Part shown: in pieces, positions 57,591-64,000 of the stretch
Layout: every line of letters begins with the position of its first letter
How positions within the stretch are numbered: the first letter of the stretch is position 1
Source: Sporobolomyces roseus
Lineage: Eukaryota; Basidiomycota; Microbotryomycetes; Sporidiobolales; Sporidiobolaceae
NCBI GenBank assembly: GCA_016617785.1
Contig: JADILM010000005.1
Span: 1,612,001 to 1,676,000, forward strand
Direction of reading: 5' to 3'
Length of the DNA: 64,000 nucleotides
Notes under the pieces: generated by a model
Seen by the model: only the letters and a program-made list of their open reading frames with translations
Databases searched by the model: none
Told to the model about the DNA's origin: nothing
Translations under genes and position numbers: made by a program

Positions 57591-60485
57591 TTTGCGAAAG
57601 GGAATGAGTTAATCGTTCAACCTTCTTCTTCGCATCCGCCAATAACCTTGCCCTACGCTCACTCACAATCATCAGTCATCGCACCATCAACAAGACAGAG
57701 AGAAGTGAGCTTACTCGTTCGACAATTTCTCCTCCAAGCCCCTCACCTGTTCTTTCCCCAATCCTCCTCCTCCTCCTTTCACTGGAGTCCCCTCCCTCTC
57801 TCTCCTCTTCCTCTCGCTCATATCCTCTACACCCTCCCTCAGTTCCTCCCACATCGCTTCGACCCTCCTAGTTTTCGCACCCAACCCAACTTGTTCCCTC
57901 TCGACCCTCTTTAACTCGTCAAACCATTTCTTCTCGTACAAACTCAACTGATCTCTCCTCTGATGCTTCTCCATCAACTTTTGTAAAGTCCTATCCAACC
58001 TCTCCAACAACCTCACTTGTCCCTCCTCAACCCGCTTCATTCGACCCACTAACCCTGAATCACCCGAAGTCGAATCCCTCAAATCTCCTGAAAGTTTTCG
58101 AAGTTCGTGAAGAGAAGAGAGTTGTCTTGAGAGTTCCTTCATTTGTAATTCTAACCGATGTTGAACTTGATCCGCACCTTCGACCAATTCTCGGATTGAC
58201 GATTGATAGGCCTCAACTTGTTTCCCCATTGTCCGTAAAGAGTCCGGTGTGATCTTGAGTTCCCCTTTCGTCGCTGCAGTCGAATCGAGAGGTGGTGGTC
58301 GAGATCCCTTCTTGTTTGAAAAGACTTGAGGAAGTATGAAAGAACTCTCGAACAAACTCTTGTAACCTCCTTCTTCTTCCTCCTCCTCCTTCTTCACCTC
58401 TTCCACCTCCGGTAAAAATTCCTGATCGACCCTCAAACTCAACTCGACTCCAACCACCTGTAATTCCTCAGTAAGCGCAATCAAACAATACCCCAAATAA
58501 ACATCTCCAATCACTTCCAACCCAACCACTTGACTCCCTTCCTCTTCCTTAACATCCTCCGACCTAGTCTTGATCACCCAATACACCTGACTCTCTTCCT
58601 CTTCCTCTTCCTCCACATTCCCCAACACCAAACACTGTACCCCTTCCTTCGAATAAACCCAAATCGTTCCCCCCTCATAGAATGGATCCCTCCTGAACGA
58701 CATCCACCCCTCCTCTCCCTCTCCCTCTTTCCAACCCAAATCCAAAGTCTCTTTCACAATCATCATTGGTCCCTCCTCTTCTTGAGTTCCCTCTGATCCG
58801 ATGAATCTAGCATTAGGTTTCTCAATTTCTAAATAAACTTCCAATTTCCCATTACTCGAACCAACTAACAACTTCCCAACTCCTCCTCCTTCCGATCCTC
58901 CTCCTCCAACATAGATTAAATCCGTCACTATCGGTTCGAATTCGTTTTGGTGATCAAGATCGACTGTTTCGGGAGAAACGAGGTAAGGACCTTGAACCTG
59001 AGGACGTAGGGACGGTCGAGTGATAGGCGCTGTAACATCCACTGGGGATTCTTCCTCGTCTACGGGAGAGTTTGAGGGAGCGGGGATTTGTCGCAGAAGA
59101 GTTTGAAGGTATTGGAGTTGGAGTGAATGAAGTTTCTCGAGTTTGTCGGATGAGGATGGAGAAGGGGCGGAAGAGGAGGAAGAAGATGGGTGATCGGTTG
59201 AGCGTGTGAGGGTTAGTGCGGACGATGAAGAGGGGTTGGAGGAACGGAGGAGGTCGAGTTTGGTTGAAGTGTAGGAATGGAGAGCGTGTAGATAGGACAA
59301 GGGAATTGAGCTGCACATCACTCACTCACAAAACTCACTCAGATCGAGCTCTCGACAGGAGATAGGCAAAGAGAGAGAGAGAGGAGCGTACGTTCGTTTT
59401 GGAAGGAAAGGACACAGAGAACGTATATCCCCATTCCTCATCACGGCATAAAGTGTCAATCTCCCCCACCCGGCCTGATCCCTTTCATCTCCCAAACACA
59501 AACCTACCGCTTCCCTCTCCCCGACATCCTCCGCCGAGAACCCTTTACCTTTCCTCATTTCGTCTTCTCTCAAAAACGACAAGGTTTGTGAAGGTTCAAT
59601 CGAGGATTCATGGAGAGTGTATTCACGGAGTTGTGAGTCCTCAGTGAGGATCAGGAGGGAAGTCGAGTGTTGTCCTAGTGGGTGAAAGAGAGCGGAGGAG
59701 ATGGAAGGAGAACCGGGGAGGGAATGATAGAATTTACCTACTTCTAAACATCTACTCAACTCGCAAGAGGGTCAGTAAAGGGAGAAGGAAGGCAAAGGAG
59801 AGTGAGCTTACCGGACATCGATTGAGGATGAGGGAGAAGTGAGGAAGGATGAGGAGGAGGGAAGGGAAATGACTGAAATTGAGTGGATTCCGATACAGGC
59901 TAGGAGTTTCGATGTTCGATTCAATACGAGTTCTTGTATGTCAAATGTGATACCCGTATTCAGAACCTGTGCCGATCCTCTTACCCTATCAGCTCCACTT
60001 GCGGAGAGATAGAGAGTTAGGAAGAGTCGTACCTTGTAATCACCTAAATCTGCATCCTCTTCATTCCCGCTCCTAGCCTGAACCCCATTCTTGACTCTCT
60101 TGAGACTACACACCCTCAGTTCCATCCCTACCGCAACAACGCACGCATCTCCCGCAATGACGCACATCCTACTCTTCCTCTTGCCCTCTCCTTTTCCCAG
60201 TCTCTCTACTTGCTTTGATTGCTCATGTTTCTTGGTCGAGTTCTTGGGTGTACGTGAAGGAGTTGTGGGTTGAAGAAGAGAGGATTTGTTTGATGAGGAA
60301 GGAGGGAAGATTTTGGGTAGAGCTGGAGAAGAGGGATGGGAGGGATGGGAGAGTGAGGAATAGGAAGGGTGGACTGCGGGGGTAGTAGAGGGAGAGGTGG
60401 AGGTGGGGAGGGTTGAAATTGATGAGGAGGATTCGAGAGGGAGTGCAAAGATTGGATGGAGAGGAAGGGAAGAGAGCCACGACAT
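57580..60485 (-). CDS. NUP82: Nucleoporin Nup82/Nup88
   Basis: Five exons (60033-60485, 59812-59966, 59392-59754, 57715-59310, 57580-57652) give 879 residues, the expected size. The N-terminal half is a beta-propeller-like segment: LACIGIHSISVISLP, ALFHPLGQHSTSLLILTEDS, LREYTLHE, VGLCLGDERDQAGWGRLTLY, VMRNGDIRSLCPFLPKRT, then GKLLVGSSNGKLEVYLEIEK and GGTIWVYSKEGVQCLVLG. The phrase His-Pro-Leu-Gly followed by a leucine-rich strand and an x-Leu-Arg-x-Tyr strand is typical of Nup88/Nup82. The C-terminal third (from about 58260) is coiled coil (SIRELVEGADQVQHRLELQM to LLADAKKKVERLTHSL). The protein sits on the cytoplasmic face of the nuclear pore with Nup159 and Nsp1 and supports mRNA export. Stop TAG is at 57580-57582. 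Acidic, glutamate-rich loops are long. Confidence 0.88.
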
Positions 60486-61010
60486 GGCGTAAGAGTCGAA
60501 CTTATCTAGCTATGATTTGTAGCTTGCTAGATTGTTAGATCGAGCGGTTGAGGTGAGGTGGGAAAGGACAAGGTAAAAAGGTCAAGTCGAATTTCGCTAA
60601 GTCGTGGGCGAGAATCAACATTCTCACATTCGCTCATTCAGTAGCTCTCCTAGCAGCTCACGAGTGTTCTTGGAGTCTCTCTCGCGTAATCGGGGAAAGC
60701 GCGCTTTCAAGGACAGAGAAAACATCTCTTTCGCGCAAGAAACTCCCTCGCCTTTCCTTCTCTCGCTCATCCCGGTCGAAGTGTGTGAGGCTGAGGGTTG
60801 CGATACAGTGTACTACAACATATACGAAACCTATGAACAATCGACGCCGATCCTAAACGAAGCCTGTGAGCTCAAGGTCAGCGTCCTGATTTTCGCAAGA
60901 AGTCAATCGACAACTCACCCTCATAATCCCCTTCTCCCCTTTCGCTTATGCCTCGAGTACCGATATCCACTGTACAGTTCTCCCTCCTCTCTCCCCCTCT
61001 CTATATGGCA
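60486..61010. other. Intergenic region
   Basis: About 525 bases between the Nup82 start and the 3' end of the 113-residue gene. A plus-strand frame across it starts at a non-ATG codon and has no domain. Presumed Nup82 promoter. Confidence 0.45.
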
Positions 61011-61409
61011 TTATCGATGGTGTTTCCCCTCCTTGTGTTCCTCCCTCAACGCCTTTTCCGTCTTCTCAATAAACTGTCTCAACGCACTATTCTGATCTTT
61101 CAACGCTTCTCCATCCCTCGGTCTATGAGTTCCCTCCTTGACTTGTTTCTCCAAATGTGGCGGAGTGAAAGGTTCAAATCGTTTATCATGTTTCTCTAAA
61201 TCTCCCTATAATATCAGCTCTTTGACTGCTGTTTGAGAAGAGGGGAAGAGAGGTTTACGAGTAGCTTGTAAGAGGGTGTCGTATGCTCCTTGTTGTAATC
61301 GAGATACTTCACCGTGAAGGGATTCCACTGATGAAACGAACAGTTTGGAATCGAGTAGTTTCTTGGTTAGGAACGCTACTAGTTGTGCTTTCACTAATGG
61401 TCCCAACAT
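61011..61409 (-). CDS. 113-residue protein of unknown function
   Basis: Two exons (61259-61409 and 61011-61201). The N-terminus MLGPLVKAQLVAFLTKKLLD is amphipathic and Lys/Leu rich. Helical sequence (SLHGEVSRLQQGAYDTLLQA) follows, then KRFEPFTPPHLEKQVKEGTH and a charged C-terminal helix FIEKTEKALREEHKEGKHHR. The even amino acid make-up and clean splice (QAT joined to HLEKHDK) support a real gene. A mitochondrial location is possible from the start, but no family was recognised. Confidence 0.6.
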
Positions 61410-61766
61410 TGAATTGAGAGTGAGAGCGAGAGTCGAGGTGGGAGGTTGAAGGACAAGCCGATCTTTGTTCGTTCGTCTCTTGTTCTCCTACCAATCACTC
61501 GTCAATTCGGAACTCGCTAGATTGACACACACAAAGTAACGAACAAGCTCTACCAGACACGCGTGGACCAAGTACAAAGACTCTCAACCTTGTCCTCGCC
61601 TCGGAACTGCGCAGGACTTTCAACGAATGCACTAGCGTCCCTTTTCCTCTCTCTACCCTCCCTCCCTACTCCTCCCAGACTTACACCAGCCCCATCCTTT
61701 TCCACCCACACACTTCCAACCCTCGTCCATTCATTCCCCGTCTTCCTCCCTCCCTCCTTCGCAGCG

Positions 61767-61994
61767 ATGACTCGTCGTCCGCCCCCTTCCTCGCTCAATC
61801 TCAAACTTCACAAACCTCTACCCGGTCAACCCCCTTCGAGATGGCCAGTATTCGTCGTACCATCTTTACCACCCCTCGCTTGGAGTGCACCGGTTAGAAC
61901 GAGGAGTTTGAGTGTTGGAACGGGAGTAGTCGTAGGTGAACTACCCGGATTGGATGAGGAGAAGAAGAGCGTGGGGAAGATGGAGGGGAAATGA
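61767..61994 (+). CDS. Possible 75-residue protein, unknown
   Basis: ATG after a pyrimidine-rich stretch begins MTRRPPPSSLNLKLHKPLPG, then SRWPVFVVPSLPPLAW, ending MEGK. The frame is open further upstream but without an ATG, so this start or an upstream exon is likely. Divergent from the 113-residue gene. No family recognised; the 360 bases between them look like a shared promoter. Confidence 0.35.
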   Translation: MTRRPPPSSLNLKLHKPLPGQPPSRWPVFVVPSLPPLAWSAPVRTRSLSVGTGVVVGELPGLDEEKKSVGKMEGK

Positions 61995-62549
61995 AAGAAA
62001 TCAAGGGAAAGCAGAGGGGGAAAGGAGTCTTAAGGGTTCGTCAAATTTTTGTTTTCTTGTATATCTTTGACGTTAGGTGAGACGCTGACGTTGGGAAGAT
62101 GATTTCGTTGACAGATCGACTGTACGAATCTATATGCGATACGACCTACGAGATCGAGCGTTAAGAAACGACTTGTAAACGACTACTTTGGACGGAAATC
62201 GCTCGTAACGAAAACGACTATCGATACAGCGCCCAATACCAGTAATTTGCAAATACGAAACCCTGTACCTACTATCTGTACCCCTCAATACATTCGCGCT
62301 ATAGAACGCGAAAAAGGATGAAGAGAAGAATTGAACTTGTTGTAGAAAGGGTTCGTCAAACTTTCTGCTCTCTCCAGCCAGTTTTCCGAAAAAACATGCT
62401 GAGGTTCGGAGATGTAGAACAGATTAGATCCGAAACGATGAAAGAATATAAGCAATGCGAATAGTCATCTCGAGCCCGGAAGAAATGCGAGAGAGAGATA
62501 CGAGAGAGATTTGACTAATTTTCGAATTCGAGTCGAGTCAAATCGAGTG
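61995..62549. other. Intergenic region
   Basis: About 550 AT-richer bases with many stops in all frames. The word gggttcgtcaaa occurs near 62035 and again near 62349. No gene is seen. Confidence 0.4.
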
Positions 62550-64000
62550 TGGTAAGTTCAGGTTCGTTCTTTGACTGCATCATAATCGCGTACGGACACA
62601 TGTGCTGATGACGAGTTTGTAGAGCGAACAGACTGATTCCTGCGAATCGAATCAAGCGAATTTACCAGAGATCCGAATTTTCTTTTCTCTCTTTACCGTT
62701 CTAGCGCTCAAGAAAGCTTCGGTACCAAACAAGAGGTTCGTTCTCTCTCGCAACCTCATTATCTAACGTCAGGGTATAGAGGTTTTGAGCGATTGAACAG
62801 AAAACGAATTTCGAAAAGGATACTCAACGCTGCCTGCCCAACCGAGTAACGACTCGACTGAATCACTTCCTCTTCTGCTCCGAGCGACCCCGTACCGAAG
62901 CGTACAGCTCATTAAGCGCATCGCGAGTGAGCGCTCTCGATGGTCTCTCGGATTTCGAAGCAGGTTCGTCGATTTCTCTCTCATTCTGTCTTTTCGATCG
63001 AGCTATACTGACGGGGTCGTGGTCGAACAGAATCCATCAAATCAGAGCGAAAGTTTACGACTCGACAATCCATGTCTTCCATAGGAATTAGGAGAACCGA
63101 GTTGTATTCTAGGTTTCTTCGTCACCGATCGCGAGAGCGGAGCGGGATCAACGGAACTCCAAAGGTTAGTACGCTCGACTTCTACTTACGTCTTTGCTCA
63201 TTGCTGATGTAAGAACTCGAGCAACCAACAGTTTCGCTCCCCATCAGGAATCGCTGATTCTTCGATTTCGAAGAATGAGGACTTGCAAGATTCGGATAGT
63301 TGAGGAGCTCAACAAGGTCCGTTCCTCACACTCTCCCCATCGTGATATCAGACACTGATTGGGACGAGATTCAGCTAATGAACAGATTTCAAACTCGACA
63401 AACTTCGAAATTTCGAATCTCTCGACAGATCAATGCATCAACGCACCTGTACGTTTGGTATGCGATAGGGGCAGATCGACGAGGCTGGTGTCGTTCAGCG
63501 CGAGTGATTCGAATAGATCGGAGCACAAAAGAATGAGGTACGTGGGATTTCATCTCCTCACCAGTTTCTTCACGATTCTGATGACCAGTTGAAGTTCCTT
63601 GAGCAGATTACCTCTCCTTTGATCAGCAGAAAGCTACAGCTTTGAAGTCGTTGGAGTGGAGAGTACGGAACTAGAGCGGAGAGGAGGACTTCACAACGGG
63701 TGAAACTCGTCGATTCAGCTGAAATTTCTTCGAAGGGTAGTGACAAGTGCGTACGTTCGATGATTGCTTCTGTGTAACGAACCATCGCTAACGTGCTTTT
63801 CCGAGATGGGAACAGCTTGCACGACAGGAGAGTAATCTCTCGTTCTCGCAAGAAATCAGAGAAGATGGATAGCTCAATTCAAAGGTTCGTTCCTCACTGT
63901 TGCTCACATCAGTACTCCGCACGTACTGAGGGCGTTGAAGGTGAACAGGCCTGAAGCTTGCAATACGGGACTTTGTGTGCGCGAATTTGACTTTTTCGCA
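62550..64000 (+). other. Multi-intron transcription unit, coding frame unresolved, cut by the window end
   Basis: At least six plus-strand introns are visible with donors GTAAGT, GTTCGT, GTTAGT, GTCCGT and GTACGT, branch sites CTGAC, CTAAC, CTGATG, and CAG/TAG acceptors. Examples are 62552-62622, about 62733-62772, about 62966-63029, about 63167-63230, about 63319-63388 and from 63536. Exons are 60-180 bases. Two different frames can be threaded through the middle exons. One ends at TGA 63301-63303 with SSISKNEDLQDSDS; the other runs FAPHQESLILRFRRM to IVEELNK and then STNFEISNLSTDQCINAPVR. I cannot choose between a fast-evolving protein gene and a spliced non-coding RNA. Confidence 0.45.

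Noticed and set aside
1..64000. tRNA, rRNA, CRISPR arrays or transposon ends
   Set aside because: I looked for B-box-like GGTTCGANTCC, long inverted repeats, reverse transcriptase and transposase motifs and found none convincing.

Overview
The window is nuclear DNA from a fungus, most likely a basidiomycete. Nearly every gene is cut by short introns of about 45 to 110 bases. These have clear GT donors, CTGAC or CTAAC branch sites and CAG/TAG acceptors. The gene content is typical of a filamentous or dimorphic fungus: AP-2 adaptin, RFC, a Nup82/Nup88 nucleoporin, a Boi/Pob1-type polarity protein and a RhoGEF. I cannot name the species. All gene models here were spliced by eye from conceptual translation.

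0-16 kb holds long, low-complexity polarity and cytoskeletal genes. A Boi-like SH3-SAM-PH protein with a C-terminal calponin-homology-like domain (minus) is followed by a DH-PH Rho exchange factor (minus). A large coiled-coil protein with a CC1-box-like motif lies on plus. 16-24 kb holds a long-gap metabolic and trafficking block. A peroxisomal-type acyl-CoA synthetase and a mitochondrial AUH-type enoyl-CoA hydratase share a 166-base promoter, and the AP-2 alpha adaptin gene follows.

24-29.7 kb contains a tandem pair of F-box/leucine-rich proteins with identical intron positions. A 16-base match to the last exon of the adaptin gene suggests where the duplication broke. A short two-membrane-segment gene, probably a truncated member of a longer family, ends this block. 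29.7-32.7 kb is gene-poor. 32.7-43.2 kb carries two minus-strand genes of unknown family: a nuclear-looking protein with a basic Ser-Pro tail, and a roughly 2,000-residue orphan with two Cys-x2-Cys pairs and a 15-base microexon.

43.8-48.3 kb holds a single-pass membrane protein whose frame is broken by a TGA. It also holds a WBP2/UPF0664 GRAM-type protein head to head with replication factor C subunit Rfc3 (84 bases between starts). 49-55.3 kb is a tandem cluster of four MYND zinc-finger paralogs. Their MYND module and its intron position are conserved while their C-terminal halves diverge. Two appear intact and two carry apparent one-base frameshifts. This cluster is the most notable candidate for an undescribed, fast-evolving family. 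55.9-61.4 kb holds a PQ-loop membrane protein, Nup82/Nup88 and a 113-residue unknown. The last 1.4 kb contains a run of plus-strand introns whose exons I could not resolve into one reading frame; it continues past the window edge.
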